From Phycisphaerales bacterium (GTDB lineage: Bacteria; Planctomycetota; Phycisphaerae; Phycisphaerales; UBA1924): a DNA stretch of 59,331 nucleotides. The notes below the pieces were generated by a model. It ran no database searches, was not told the DNA's origin, and was given only the letters and a program-made list of their open reading frames with translations. Positions 1 to 9,067 of this stretch are shown one piece after another. Positions within the stretch are counted from its first letter, which is position 1; each line of letters begins with the position of its first letter. The position numbers and the translations under genes are program-made. Where the stretch lies: the NCBI GenBank assembly GCA_020853815.1, contig JADYYE010000078.1:1-59331 (forward strand), read 5' to 3'.

Positions 1-46
1 GCAACGCGAACGCGATCTGCTCTTCCGTAAACCTCGACTTCTTCAT
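1..46 (-). CDS. IS3-family transposase OrfA, N-terminal fragment cut by the window edge
   Basis: Only the first 15 codons lie in the window. The protein begins MKKSRFTEEQIAFAL, which matches the usual start of the small helix-turn-helix OrfA protein of IS3-type insertion sequences (MKKSRFTEEQI...). A GGAGG ribosome site lies just upstream. The rest of the element, including OrfB and the far end, is outside the window. I could not define the terminal inverted repeat in the 175 bases between this start and the stop of the next gene. Seen: start, ribosome site, N-terminal motif. Inferred: that an insertion sequence ends here. Confidence 0.6.
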   Translation of the reverse strand, partial: MKKSRFTEEQIAFAL

Positions 47-221
47 CGCCCTGACCTCCAAACAGAGGCCGGATTGTCGCCCAAATCCTCTCGCTCAGCT
101 TGGATCAGGATTCGGGTTTGAGCGCAAGTGGCACGGCGGCGAGGTCGGTGGTGCGAGAAGACTCGTGGAGCGTGGGCATCGGGTTGGCCCCGGCACCCGG
201 AGCGGTTGTGTGACGGCGGGG

Positions 222-1856
222 CTACTTCGTCGCCCAGGGTTTGTTCGGCGCTCGCGTGCCGCAGAAGTTGACGTTGATCCCCAGCGACTGGGCCATGGCG
301 GCCTTGGTGTAGGCGCACGCGTCGGCGCGGGCGGCGGAGTTCGCGTAGGCGACCTGGATGTGATTGGCGCTGTGGCGTCCCATCATCTGGTCGCGCGTGA
401 TGCCGTAGAGCACGGCGTGCATGATCGGCCATTGCGGCGTGGTCGAGTTCCAGCGGCGCTCGGTCTCCGCCAGCGGAAGCTCGATCGCCTTGGCGCGACC
501 GATGTCCATGTGCAGGCGGTTGTTCTGCACAAAGATGCGCGACCACACGATCTCGCCGGGCTTGCTGATGCCCTTGATCGTGCTCCCGCCGAGGCGGAAG
601 TACATCGGCGGCTGGCGCTCGCCGGTCGCGCCCGCCCAGCCCCGGGCGAAGTGCGACGCGGGGACGGCGCCAGAAACCTCAAAGACCCACACATAGTCGT
701 CGGTGGTTCCGGACTGATCGCGGTCGCCCCAGCGCAGGTCGTGAAGGGTGTTCTCGACCGGCTGATTGAGGGCGCTGTGGACGTGATTGGTCATCAGGCC
801 GTCGAGGCCGGCGCACTCGTCGACCTCGTTGAAGTGCGTGAGCGGCTTTCCCTCGTTGATGACTTTGCCTGTGCGCGGGGAGCGCACGGGCGGGCGGACC
901 GAGTCGTTGAGAGCGCCCTCGACGAGGTCGGACGCGGGCAGGCAGTCCTTCAGACCCTGCTGGTACTGGATGCCGATCGCGTCGCAGCCGAATTCGTCGG
1001 CGATGCGCAGGGCGGCGACGTACATGCGGCACTGTGTGAGGACCTGGTCCTCGGTGAGATCGACTTCGGGATTCGGGCCAAAGTTGAAGCGCATGCCCTT
1101 CTTGACGAACCAGTCGTACACCGCGCGGGCTTCGGCGTCGGGGATCTGCATGGCCGCGGCGTACAGCGCCGACTGGCTGAGACGTTCCTTGAACACGCCG
1201 AGGGGCGCGAGGAGTTCATCGGGGATGATGGCGTTGTACATGCCCATGCAGCCTTCGTCGAAGACCCCGAGGATGGCTTTGCTCGAGCGGAGCGAGGCCG
1301 CGAGCTTGTCGCCGAGCTTGCCGAACTTGGCGGGGACTGCGATGCGGGTGATGGGCGCGACGTGCGCGGCGCGGTGAGCGACGCGGCCGGTGCGCAGCCA
1401 TGTGGAGAGGTTGCGGTTGAACCAGTCGTCGGTGAAGGACTCGCTCCACAGCGTGGAGAATGGCACGCCGGCCTTCTTCAGCGAGCCGTTGAGATTGAGC
1501 ATGCCGACCAGCCCCGGCCATTGGCCCGACCAGTTCGCGATCGTGAGGATCGGGCCTTGGTGGAAGATCAGCCCGGGCAGGACGTGCTGGGAATACTGCC
1601 ACACAGCTTCGGCGACGATCAGCGGCGCCTTCGGATCGATCGACTTGAAGAGGTCGATGCCCTCGCGCTGGGAGGCGATGAAGCCGTGCCCGCGGGCGGG
1701 GTCGATCGGGTGGGCCCGGACGAGCTTTCGGCCCTGCCTGGTGACGGCGGCCGCGATGGCCTGCTCCATCTGGTGCTGGGCGGGCCAGCACACACGATTG
1801 GCGGATTCACGGAGATCGCCGCTGGCGACCAGGAGGATTTGGGGCGGGCGGGCCAT
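222..1856 (-). CDS. L-fucose/L-arabinose isomerase-family protein
   Basis: A 544-residue cytoplasmic protein that reads like the fucose isomerase-like family, which interconverts aldoses and ketoses with a bound divalent metal. Recognisable stretches are [16 protein letters not shown] in the middle, [12 protein letters not shown] further on, and a C-terminal part with [11 protein letters not shown]. The chosen ATG at 1856 follows AAGGAACG; an in-frame extension to 1958 runs into the operator region and has no ribosome site. It is divergent from a DeoR-family regulator, with a matched pair of inverted sites between them, so it is probably induced by a sugar or sugar phosphate. The substrate cannot be told from sequence alone; fucose, arabinose or a related sugar is possible. 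An AraD-like protein lies about 7 kb away. Confidence 0.7.
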   Translation of the reverse strand: MARPPQILLVASGDLRESANRVCWPAQHQMEQAIAAAVTRQGRKLVRAHPIDPARGHGFIASQREGIDLFKSIDPKAPLIVAEAVWQYSQHVLPGLIFHQGPILTIANWSGQWPGLVGMLNLNGSLKKAGVPFSTLWSESFTDDWFNRNLSTWLRTGRVAHRAAHVAPITRIAVPAKFGKLGDKLAASLRSSKAILGVFDEGCMGMYNAIIPDELLAPLGVFKERLSQSALYAAAMQIPDAEARAVYDWFVKKGMRFNFGPNPEVDLTEDQVLTQCRMYVAALRIADEFGCDAIGIQYQQGLKDCLPASDLVEGALNDSVRPPVRSPRTGKVINEGKPLTHFNEVDECAGLDGLMTNHVHSALNQPVENTLHDLRWGDRDQSGTTDDYVWVFEVSGAVPASHFARGWAGATGERQPPMYFRLGGSTIKGISKPGEIVWSRIFVQNNRLHMDIGRAKAIELPLAETERRWNSTTPQWPIMHAVLYGITRDQMMGRHSANHIQVAYANSAARADACAYTKAAMAQSLGINVNFCGTRAPNKPWATK

Positions 1857-1917
1857 CGAGCGTTCCTTGGCGATTGAGGCCGACTCTGGGTTGTTCGGGC
1901 GATGGGAGCGCAAGGGT

Positions 1918-1982
1918 ACACGGGTACGGTTGGGGTCGGAAGGAGCCCCGGCGATCAATCTGCGAAAAACCTGTACCCGTGT
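1918..1982. promoter_or_regulatory. Inverted-repeat operator pair between the isomerase and deoR-type genes
   Basis: ACACGGGTAC at 1918-1927 and GTACCCGTGT at 1973-1982 are perfect reverse complements separated by 45 bases. A partial third copy, GGGTAC, lies at 1914-1919. The right arm sits where the -35 box would fall for a -10 hexamer TAGAAT at 1995-2000 reading into the regulator gene; the left arm is on the isomerase side. Two spaced arms fit looping or paired binding by a DeoR-type protein that controls both genes, but the binding itself is inferred. Confidence 0.5.
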
Positions 1983-2068
1983 TTGTTTTTGTCATAGAAT
2001 CGCAGAAGTCCGGGTTGGATGTTGATGGTGTTGTGGCATCCCAATCGCGGTGGTGCCGGGAGGCTCAA

Positions 2069-2839
2069 ATGCTGGCTGCCGAACGTCATCAGGCGATTGT
2101 GACACGCGTGTTGGAACGGGGCGCGGTGCGGGTGGCGCAGCTGGCGCGCGAGTTCTCGGTGACGGAAGAGACGATCCGGCGCGATCTGGAGAAGCTGGAC
2201 GGCGAAGGAAAGCTTCGGCGCACTCACGGCGGCGCGGTGCCGCTGGGCGATGATCGCCACGAGACGCCGCTGGAGATTCGCGAGGCGGTGCAGACGCTGG
2301 AGAAGCGGGCGATCGCGCATGTGGCGGCGCGTTACATCATCGAGGGGGACGTGATCGCGCTGGACGCGAGTTCGACGGCCCAGGCGGTGGCGCGTGATTT
2401 GCCCAACATCGCGGTGACGGTGGTGACCAACTCGATCGCGGTGGCGTCGTCGCTGATGGATCGCGGGCGGGTGCGGGTGTTTTTGTGCGGCGGGATGATG
2501 GATGGGCCGTCGCGGTCGATGGTGGGCCCGATCGCGGAGCAGTTCCTGGCGAAGTTCAACATCAAGAAGGCGTTTGTGTCGTGCCAGGGTCTTGATCTGG
2601 AGCGAGGCCTGTCGGTGACGGCGGACGAGCACGCGTCGATCAAGCGGCGGATGATGGACCTTGCGGAGAAGGTGTACGTGGTGGTCGACAGCAGCAAGTT
2701 CGGCGTGAAGGCGGTGGAGTTCTTCGGCGAGATCGGCGAGGTGGACGTGGTCATCGTCGACGATGGTGTGGAGAAGAACGCGGTGGATGCGCTGAAGGGG
2801 ATGGGGGTTGAGGTCGAGGTGGCGGCGGTGGCCCGGTAG
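2069..2839 (+). CDS. DeoR-family transcriptional regulator
   Basis: A 256-residue DNA-binding repressor of the DeoR/GlpR type. The helix-turn-helix is at residues 20-42 (VAQLAREFSVTEETIRRDLEKL region with RRD at 37-39), followed by the family signature RTHGGA near residue 50. Residues 75-235 form the DeoR C-terminal sugar-phosphate sensing domain, including LDASST and TNS-type motifs. The ATG at 2069 follows GGGAGG; the frame stays open upstream to 1874 but that part looks non-coding. Such proteins usually release DNA on binding a phosphorylated sugar. The gene is divergent from the fucose-isomerase-like gene and a perfect inverted repeat lies between them, which makes that gene and itself the likely targets. 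Confidence 0.85.
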   Translation: MLAAERHQAIVTRVLERGAVRVAQLAREFSVTEETIRRDLEKLDGEGKLRRTHGGAVPLGDDRHETPLEIREAVQTLEKRAIAHVAARYIIEGDVIALDASSTAQAVARDLPNIAVTVVTNSIAVASSLMDRGRVRVFLCGGMMDGPSRSMVGPIAEQFLAKFNIKKAFVSCQGLDLERGLSVTADEHASIKRRMMDLAEKVYVVVDSSKFGVKAVEFFGEIGEVDVVIVDDGVEKNAVDALKGMGVEVEVAAVAR

Positions 2840-2843
2840 GGCC

Positions 2844-3021
2844 GAAATCGCCAAGCGCCAAATGGCCAAAGTGCCAAATGAAGAGAAGACAAGGACGGGC
2901 GCGAATCGGCGGGGTATCCGAGCGCCCGGGTTGCGCGCCGCCTTGCATGGAAGAGCGTTGATCTCGGAGGGCGACATCGGGGCACGCCGGCGGAAATCGC
3001 CAATTGGTCAAATGAAGAGAA
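2844..3021. repeat. Degenerate direct repeats in the deoR-amylase intergenic region
   Basis: GAAATCGCCAA occurs at 2844-2854 and 2993-3003, and CAAATGAAGAGAA at 2875-2887 and 3009-3021. Looser similarity continues after each copy (TATCCGAG followed by GC-rich sequence). The whole 274-base gap between the deoR-type gene and the convergent amylase gene is made of such decayed repeats. No coding potential was recognised here. Confidence 0.5.
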
Positions 3022-3081
3022 TGCCAGGACCGGCGGGGACCGCCGAGCTATCCGAGAGCACGGTCCTGAGTACAGGGCCGT

Positions 3082-3097
3082 GGCACGAAGACGTGCC
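3082..3097. repeat. Short palindrome near the ends of two convergent genes
   Basis: GGCACG at 3082-3087 and CGTGCC at 3092-3097 form a 6-bp stem with a 4-base loop, followed by CGTGC. It sits 16 bases beyond the stop of the amylase gene and could help end transcription from either side. There is no T-run, so it is not a classical terminator. It resembles other GTGGCAC-containing palindromes in gaps of this window. Confidence 0.4.
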
Positions 3098-3113
3098 CGT
3101 GCTACGCCGACAC

Positions 3114-5891
3114 TCAGCAGCCTGATTCGAAGGAGCTCGCGAAGGCGTCGTAGTCGTCGCCGTTGACGAAGCCGTCATTGTTGAAGTCGGCGGCGGGGTC
3201 GGCGGAATCGAAGGCGGAGGCGAAGGCGTCGTAATCGTCGCCGTTGATGAAGCCGTCGTCGTTGATGTCGGCGGGGCAGAGGTCGGCGAAGACGTAGTTG
3301 TCGGTGACGGAGACGTTTCCGGATTCCTCGAAGGCGACGATGGTGACGCGGTTGAGGCCGTGGTTGAGCCCCGAGAGCGTGCGGTACCACGAGAAGCGGT
3401 CTTCGCGGTTGGCGATGTTGATGCTGGTGGCGGCGGCGACGGGGTCTGAATTTGTCGGCAGGTTGGCGATGAGGTGGACCTTGGTCGCGGTGCGGTCGCT
3501 CGCGTTTGCGTAGAAGAGCGCGGAGCTGGTGGTGATCGGCGCGGGCGGCACGAGCGTCATCGACGGGCCGGTGCGGTCGACGTAGATGACGGAGCGGAAC
3601 TCGCGGTAGAGCGCGGCCTCGTTTGCATTGCGCTTGCGGAAGGCGATAACGGAGATGTAGTGATATCCCTCGGAGAGGGCGGCGGTGTTGACGGTCTGGG
3701 CGTACTGGCCGCTGGTGTTGTTGGTGCCAGCCAGGGGCTGGTTGAGGGTGAGGAACTGCTCATATCCGGGGATGACGGCGTTGTCGTCGCCGATGTCGGT
3801 GACGCCGTTGGCGTTGTAGTCGCGGAAGCCCTGGTCGATGCGGAAGAGGGCGTTGTCGTCGGCGTTGTTGTTGTTTCCCGCGCCGGGATCGCCGCTCGTC
3901 GTGGTGAGTTGGATGCTGAAGGCGTTGGCGGAGACGACGGGGATGGCGGCGTTTCGGCGGCGGAAGCTGCTGGTGGCGGCGGAGTCGGCGGGGAGCGTCG
4001 AAGAAGTGGGCGTGATCGCGAGCGTGCCGCTGGGGATGGCGGGGGCGTAGACGACGTAGCCGCGGTTGTGCTCGGCGGCGGTGGACTTGTTGTTGGGGAT
4101 GCGGATGGTCACGCGCTGGTTGGCGCCGACGGTGAGAACTTCGCTGATCTGGTTGGTGGGATCGACGGTCGCGTCGGCGGCGTTGCCGGTGTACTCGATG
4201 AGGCGCGTGCCGACGGGGAAGCTCGTGGCGACGTTGCGCTCCTGGTAGCCCGCGTCGTAGCGATCGTTGCAGCCGACGAGGCAGTTGCCGGAATAGCCCG
4301 AGCCCGTGTTGGTGCGGCGTTCGAAGACGATGGCGTCATCGAGCGAGGGGTTGACGGAGTCGGTGCTGTTGATGACGTTGAACTCGCCGCGGCCGACCCA
4401 GTTGTGGAGCTGCACGAGCGTGGTGATGTAGGGAAGGGAAGCGTTGGAGGCGGGATCGACGCCGAGGGCGATGTTGATGCCTTGGCGGGGCCAGAAGCCG
4501 CCGGAGCGGGAGATGCCGCGGGCGTTGTGGTAGAGGTTGGCGGTGCCGGTTCGCATGAGGACGTAGGCGTTGGCGAAGAGGCCCTGCTGGCGAAGGGTCG
4601 GGTCGGGGGGCGCGGAGGAGCCGTTGCCGGCGGTGCCGTTGTCGGGGGAGTAGGTGTGGTTGACGCCCAGGGTGCCGTCGTTGAAGCCGTCGGCGTTGTC
4701 GAGGTGGTTGTTGAGAGGGTTGAGCCAAGAGCCGAAGCCGTTCTGCCCAACGAGGTCGCGGAGGGAGCCCGAGCCGTTGATATCGAGGGCGTCGCGGTTT
4801 CCGAAGGAGTCGCCGGCGCGCCAGGATTGACCGCTGTTGTTGTTGGGCTTGCGGATGAAGTTGGTGTAGGTGAAAGAGTTTGATTCGACGGATTCGCCGA
4901 AGGTGTAGGGCGTGACGCGGGCGCCGGAGGGCTTGACGCGGCGCACGGAGAGGGTCGAGTCGATGTAGGTGTCCCAGAACCAGCTGGGAACGTGCTTGAT
5001 GGCGTCGAAGCGGAAGCCGTCGACCTTGTGTTCATCCATCAGCCACTGGGTCCAGCGCATCAGGAGTCCGGTGGTGTTGTCGGTGACGGCGTCGCCGGCG
5101 AGGGGCGTCGTGGTATTGAAGGGGTGGAACGAGAAATTGTTCGCGCCGGGGTTGCGGAAGGTGCCGGGGTTGTTGACGGCCAGGGGCGAGAGCGATTGGT
5201 CGGGATAGAAGCGGGCGTTGGCGGCGTCGGGCTTGTTGTGGATCGAGCCCGCGGGGATGTTGAGCGGGTTGCCGTTGGCGACGGGCTGGCGGATGAACTG
5301 GTGGTTGGTTTCCTGGGCGATGTCGATGAGCGCGACGAGATCACCGTTGTAGAGGTCGTAGCGAGCACCGCTGGGATTCTCGGATTGGTAGTAGCCGCCG
5401 GAGGTGCCGGCGTGGAAATCGCCCCAGTTGTCGGTGGGCTGTTTGTTGACGGGGGGATCGGCGGGGGCCATCCAGAAGCCGGGATAGCCGCCCTGAGACT
5501 GGAAGGTGGCGCTGGTCTGGCGGGATGAGCAGTGGTTGAGGATGGCGTCGATGTAGATGAGGCCGTTGGCCTGGTGGAGTTCCGAGACGACGGCACGGAA
5601 GTAGGCTTCGGTGCCGTAAGCGGTCTGGGACGAGGGCTTGCCGAGATCGAAGCGGTCGAAGACGTCGTAGCCCGCGGAATTGCTGGCAGAGGCCTTGGAG
5701 GGCGGCGGGAGCCAGACGGCGCCGTACCCGGCGAGAAAGAAGTCGGGCGTGCGACGCTCGATGTCGGTCCACTTGGCTTCAAACCACTGGAGGATGACGG
5801 GGTTGTCGTTGCCGGCCAGCGAGGGCGCGGCGGCGCCGGCGAGTGCGGCGAGCGTGGCGGCGGTGACAACCAGCGGGCGATGGGCGCGCAT
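3114..5891 (-). CDS. Secreted alpha-amylase-family (GH13) protein with C-terminal dockerin-like repeats
   Basis: A 925-residue exported protein. Residues 1-26 are a signal peptide (cleavage likely after SLA). A GH13 barrel follows: region I DAILNH at about 115-120, region II GFRFDAIKH at 292-300 with the expected nucleophile Asp296, and region III FGES at 331-334 with the expected acid Glu333. The expected FVxNHD of region IV reads GVNHT at 409-413, so the third catalytic Asp appears to be Thr413. Later residues form beta-rich domains. The last 55 residues hold two calcium-loop repeats, DINDDGFINGDDYDAFASAF and DFNNDGFVNGDDYDAFASSF, the dockerin-like tail common in Phycisphaerae. Likely role: binding or cleaving starch-like glucans outside the cell, alongside the divergent GH31 gene. 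Activity is uncertain because of region IV. Confidence 0.8.
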   Translation of the reverse strand: MRAHRPLVVTAATLAALAGAAAPSLAGNDNPVILQWFEAKWTDIERRTPDFFLAGYGAVWLPPPSKASASNSAGYDVFDRFDLGKPSSQTAYGTEAYFRAVVSELHQANGLIYIDAILNHCSSRQTSATFQSQGGYPGFWMAPADPPVNKQPTDNWGDFHAGTSGGYYQSENPSGARYDLYNGDLVALIDIAQETNHQFIRQPVANGNPLNIPAGSIHNKPDAANARFYPDQSLSPLAVNNPGTFRNPGANNFSFHPFNTTTPLAGDAVTDNTTGLLMRWTQWLMDEHKVDGFRFDAIKHVPSWFWDTYIDSTLSVRRVKPSGARVTPYTFGESVESNSFTYTNFIRKPNNNSGQSWRAGDSFGNRDALDINGSGSLRDLVGQNGFGSWLNPLNNHLDNADGFNDGTLGVNHTYSPDNGTAGNGSSAPPDPTLRQQGLFANAYVLMRTGTANLYHNARGISRSGGFWPRQGINIALGVDPASNASLPYITTLVQLHNWVGRGEFNVINSTDSVNPSLDDAIVFERRTNTGSGYSGNCLVGCNDRYDAGYQERNVATSFPVGTRLIEYTGNAADATVDPTNQISEVLTVGANQRVTIRIPNNKSTAAEHNRGYVVYAPAIPSGTLAITPTSSTLPADSAATSSFRRRNAAIPVVSANAFSIQLTTTSGDPGAGNNNNADDNALFRIDQGFRDYNANGVTDIGDDNAVIPGYEQFLTLNQPLAGTNNTSGQYAQTVNTAALSEGYHYISVIAFRKRNANEAALYREFRSVIYVDRTGPSMTLVPPAPITTSSALFYANASDRTATKVHLIANLPTNSDPVAAATSINIANREDRFSWYRTLSGLNHGLNRVTIVAFEESGNVSVTDNYVFADLCPADINDDGFINGDDYDAFASAFDSADPAADFNNDGFVNGDDYDAFASSFESGC

Positions 5892-6058
5892 CAGACGGCT
5901 CCTGCTTGCGAGGAAATCGGCTTGAATTGAAGGGTATCACGCGTCGGGCGCGGGGAGAAGAGAATCTGCAAGCCGGACACACTCATTGATATTCGGACAG
6001 GTGAAGATGGGGCGGATATGCTCCGCGCTCAGGCACACACCTTCTCAGGAGCGAATCC

Positions 6059-8362
6059 ATGCGACTGAATGACCCCAATGTCGACGGCGGGAACAACTGG
6101 GCCAATCGGATGCCGGCGGGCGTCGTGAGGATGGCATGCGGGCTGGCGATCGGCGTTGCGGGCCTTGCGGCGATGTCGGGCTGTTCGTCGATGCAGGCCG
6201 GGCGGACCCTGGCGGACGGGCGGTTCGTCGAGCGACTGAGCAACGTCGAGGGTGCGGCGTGTTATCACTCCAGCGAAGCGGCCGCCAAAGATGCGCTGCC
6301 TTCCATGGCGATGCAGAGGCCGCGGACGCCCGCGCGTGGAAGCGTCGCCACGAGCGAGTCGCCTGAGTTCTCGGTCGAGAACGGGAGGCAAACGGCGAAG
6401 ATTCGGGTTGGGGCTGGGACAAGCCTGTATGGAACGGGTGAGGTCGGCGGGCCGCTGCTCCGCAACGGGCGGCGGGTCGAGTGCTGGAACACCGACGCGT
6501 ATGGGTATAGCGGCGACTCGGCGTCGCTGTACAAGTCGCACCCGTGGGTGCTGGGTGTTCGCGCGGACGGGACGGCGTTCGGCGTGCTGGCGGATACGAC
6601 GTATCGGTGCGAGATCGACCTGACGAATGTGAACGACAACGGCGGGGAGATCGTGTTTCGCGCGGTGGGCCCGTCGTTCCCGGTGATTGTGATTGAGCGG
6701 GGCACGCCGCAGGACGTGGTGAAGGCGCTGGGCGAACTGACGGGTCGGATCGAGATGCCGCCGAAGTGGGCGATTGGGTATCACCAGTGCCGGTACTCGT
6801 ATGAGCCGGACACGCGGGTGATGGAGATCGCCAATGGATTCCGCTCGCGGGATATTCCGTGCGACGTGATCTGGCACGACATCGACTACATGAACAAGTA
6901 CATGTGCTTCACGTTCGATCCGGTGAAGTTCAGCAACCCGACGCGGCACAACGCGGACCTGCACAAGCTGGGCTTCCGCACGGTCTGGATGATCGACCCG
7001 GGCATCGGGGCGGAGAAGGCCAAGCACCCCGCGGGCGGCTACTCCGTGTACGAGAGCGGAACGGCGGGGAATCACTGGGTCCAGCGTGCGGACGGAACGA
7101 CCTACCAGGGCGAGGTGTGGCCCGGCTGGTGCGTGTTCCCCGATTACACGCGGCGTGAGACGCGCGTCTGGTGGGCGGGGTTGTACAAGGACTTCATGGC
7201 GACGCGCATCGACGGCGTGTGGAACGACATGAACGAGCCGGCGGTGTTCAACGTGCAGACCAAGACGATGCCGGAGGACAACATGCACCGCGCGGACGCG
7301 GAGCTGGGCGGGCCCGGCCCGCACGCGCGGTTCCACAACGTGTACGGCATGCTGATGGTGAAGGCGACGCGCGAGGGGATCATGGAGGCGAACCCGGACA
7401 AGCGCCCGTTCGTGCTGTCTCGCGCGGGTTACATGGGGAGCCACCGGTACGCGGCGTCGTGGACGGGCGACAACAAGGCGGACTGGGACCACCTGTCGTA
7501 CTCGGTGCCGATGGCGCTGAACCTGGGCTTGTCGGGGCAGCCGTTCGTCGGGCCGGACATCGGCGGGTTTGACGGCAACGGGCCGAAGGGGGAGGAGGGC
7601 AAGCTCTTCGGGCGCTGGATGGGGTTTGGTGCGCTCATGCCGTTCTCGCGAGGTCACACCGCGAAGGGAAACATCGACAAGGAGCCGTGGGCGTTTGGCG
7701 CGCAGGTCGAGGAGACGTGCCGCCAGGCGATCACGCTGCGGTATCGCCTGCTCCCGTATTACTACACGCTGTTCCACGAGGCGGCGACGACCGGGTTGCC
7801 GGTGGCCAGGCCGCTGTTCTTCGCGGACCCGACGGATCGCTCGCTGAGGGCCGAGGACGATTCGTTCCTGATCGGTGACGCGCTGCTGGTCGGCACGCAG
7901 CCAACGCGCGAGGGTGGCAAGGCGATCGTGATGCCCCGGGGCGAGTGGGCGCCGATGAACGAGGCGCTCTCGGCGGCGGATTCGGAAGTGGCGCGGGTGT
8001 TCCTGAAGGAGGGCTGCATCCTTCCGACCGGGCCGGCGATGGAGTTTGCGGACGAGAAAGCGCTGGACCCGCTGACGCTGTACGTCGTGCTGGACAAGGA
8101 TGGCAAGGCGAGCGGCACGCTGTATGAGGATGCCGGCGAAGGCTGGGGCTTCAAGAAGGGCGACTACCTCTTGACGACATACGCCGCGGCGTCGAGCGGG
8201 ATGGAAGCGACGATCCGCGTGGCGTCGAGCCAGGGAAACTGGAAACGTCCGAACCGGAACGTGGTTGTGAACGTGATGGTGAAGAGGGACGGCCAGTGGG
8301 GGACGTTCGGCGGAAGCGGCAAGGACGGCGAGGAGATCAAGGTCAAGTTGTGGAAGTGGTGA
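6059..8362 (+). CDS. Alpha-glucosidase-type glycoside hydrolase family 31, lipoprotein
   Basis: A 767-residue GH31 enzyme that removes alpha-linked glucose or xylose from oligosaccharide ends. A hydrophobic leader ends at AAMSGC with Cys42 as the lipid-attachment residue, so it is probably membrane-anchored. The catalytic nucleophile is Asp390 in WNDMNEP and the acid/base is Asp471 in WTGDN; PDIGGF and GHTAKG are further family motifs, and a beta domain closes the protein. The ATG at 6059 follows AGGAG; a second ATG at 6110 keeps the leader but lacks a ribosome site. It is divergent from the GH13 gene with 167 bases between them, so the two may be expressed together: GH13 for polymer, GH31 for oligomers. 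Exact linkage specificity is not shown. Confidence 0.9.
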   Translation: MRLNDPNVDGGNNWANRMPAGVVRMACGLAIGVAGLAAMSGCSSMQAGRTLADGRFVERLSNVEGAACYHSSEAAAKDALPSMAMQRPRTPARGSVATSESPEFSVENGRQTAKIRVGAGTSLYGTGEVGGPLLRNGRRVECWNTDAYGYSGDSASLYKSHPWVLGVRADGTAFGVLADTTYRCEIDLTNVNDNGGEIVFRAVGPSFPVIVIERGTPQDVVKALGELTGRIEMPPKWAIGYHQCRYSYEPDTRVMEIANGFRSRDIPCDVIWHDIDYMNKYMCFTFDPVKFSNPTRHNADLHKLGFRTVWMIDPGIGAEKAKHPAGGYSVYESGTAGNHWVQRADGTTYQGEVWPGWCVFPDYTRRETRVWWAGLYKDFMATRIDGVWNDMNEPAVFNVQTKTMPEDNMHRADAELGGPGPHARFHNVYGMLMVKATREGIMEANPDKRPFVLSRAGYMGSHRYAASWTGDNKADWDHLSYSVPMALNLGLSGQPFVGPDIGGFDGNGPKGEEGKLFGRWMGFGALMPFSRGHTAKGNIDKEPWAFGAQVEETCRQAITLRYRLLPYYYTLFHEAATTGLPVARPLFFADPTDRSLRAEDDSFLIGDALLVGTQPTREGGKAIVMPRGEWAPMNEALSAADSEVARVFLKEGCILPTGPAMEFADEKALDPLTLYVVLDKDGKASGTLYEDAGEGWGFKKGDYLLTTYAAASSGMEATIRVASSQGNWKRPNRNVVVNVMVKRDGQWGTFGGSGKDGEEIKVKLWKW

Positions 8363-8411
8363 TCGCGGAGCCGGAACACCGGTCCTTGGCCAATCGGAGT
8401 GCGCTGGCTCG

Positions 8412-9056
8412 TCAGCGCTGGCCGTAGTCGGTCGTGTATCGCTTGTGCAGGCGGTCGATGTCGGCCTGAGGCAGGCGCGGCGGCGTGCCCAGGGGCATCG
8501 CGAGCATCACGGTGCGAGCGGCGTCTTCGGTCATTACGGCGGCCTTGACGGCGGCTTCGGCGGACTTGCCGATCGCGAACACGCCGTGCTGCTGGAGCAG
8601 GATCGAGGGCGACTTGCCGATGTTGGTGACGACCTGGGCGCCGATTTCTTCGCCGCCGATCATGGCGAAGCCGGCGCAGGGGATATCGCCTCCGAATTCA
8701 TCGGCGATGGCGGTGAGGCAGCAGGGGATGGGCCTGGCGTGGGCGGCGAAGGCGGTCGCGTAGGGCGAGTGCGTATGCACGATGCCGAAGACGTCGGGGC
8801 GGTGGCGGTAGATGTAGAGATGGCTGGCGGTGTCGGAGGATGGCTTGAGATCGGACTCGATGACCTTGCCCGAGAGATCGACGACAACGTGATGCTCGGG
8901 GCGCAGGTGCTCGTAGCGCACGCCGGATGGCTTGATGACAACCAGGCCGCTGGCGGCATCGCGTGCGGAGATGTTGCCGCTGGTCCACGCGACGAGCCCC
9001 TGGCGGGGCAGGGACTGGTGGAGCTCGCAGAGTTGGGCCTTGAGGGAATCGAGCAT
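8412..9056 (-). CDS. Class II aldolase / L-ribulose-5-phosphate 4-epimerase (AraD-like)
   Basis: A 214-residue metal-dependent enzyme of the class II aldolase/adducin family, which covers AraD-type epimerases and fuculose-phosphate aldolases. Seen: SGNIS at 26-30, KPSG at 42-45, SSDTASH at 73-79, and the zinc histidines His94 and His96 in HTHS and His157 in QQHG. HTHSPYAT is closer to AraD epimerases than to FucA aldolases. It faces the GH31 gene tail to tail. With the isomerase about 7 kb away, a pentose or deoxysugar path is plausible. The ATG at 9056 has no ribosome site but has TAACAT ending five bases upstream, which suggests a leaderless message. The frame continues upstream to 9233 through repeat sequence, which I do not count as coding. 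Confidence 0.8.
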   Translation of the reverse strand: MLDSLKAQLCELHQSLPRQGLVAWTSGNISARDAASGLVVIKPSGVRYEHLRPEHHVVVDLSGKVIESDLKPSSDTASHLYIYRHRPDVFGIVHTHSPYATAFAAHARPIPCCLTAIADEFGGDIPCAGFAMIGGEEIGAQVVTNIGKSPSILLQQHGVFAIGKSAEAAVKAAVMTEDAARTVMLAMPLGTPPRLPQADIDRLHKRYTTDYGQR

Positions 9057-9061
9057 TATGG

Positions 9062-9067
9062 ATGTTA
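9062..9067 (-). promoter_or_regulatory. -10 hexamer for a leaderless AraD-like message
   Basis: TAACAT on the minus strand ends five bases before the ATG at 9056, so transcription would begin at or next to the A of ATG. No Shine-Dalgarno is present. No good -35 was seen at the usual spacing. Confidence 0.4.

Noticed and set aside
165..1877. Long open frame antisense to the isomerase gene, and similar ones at 3474-4883, 6029-7777 and 15661-17691
   Set aside because: They have low-complexity Arg/Ala/Gly-rich composition and no motifs, and lie opposite clearly coding genes; this is expected at high GC.
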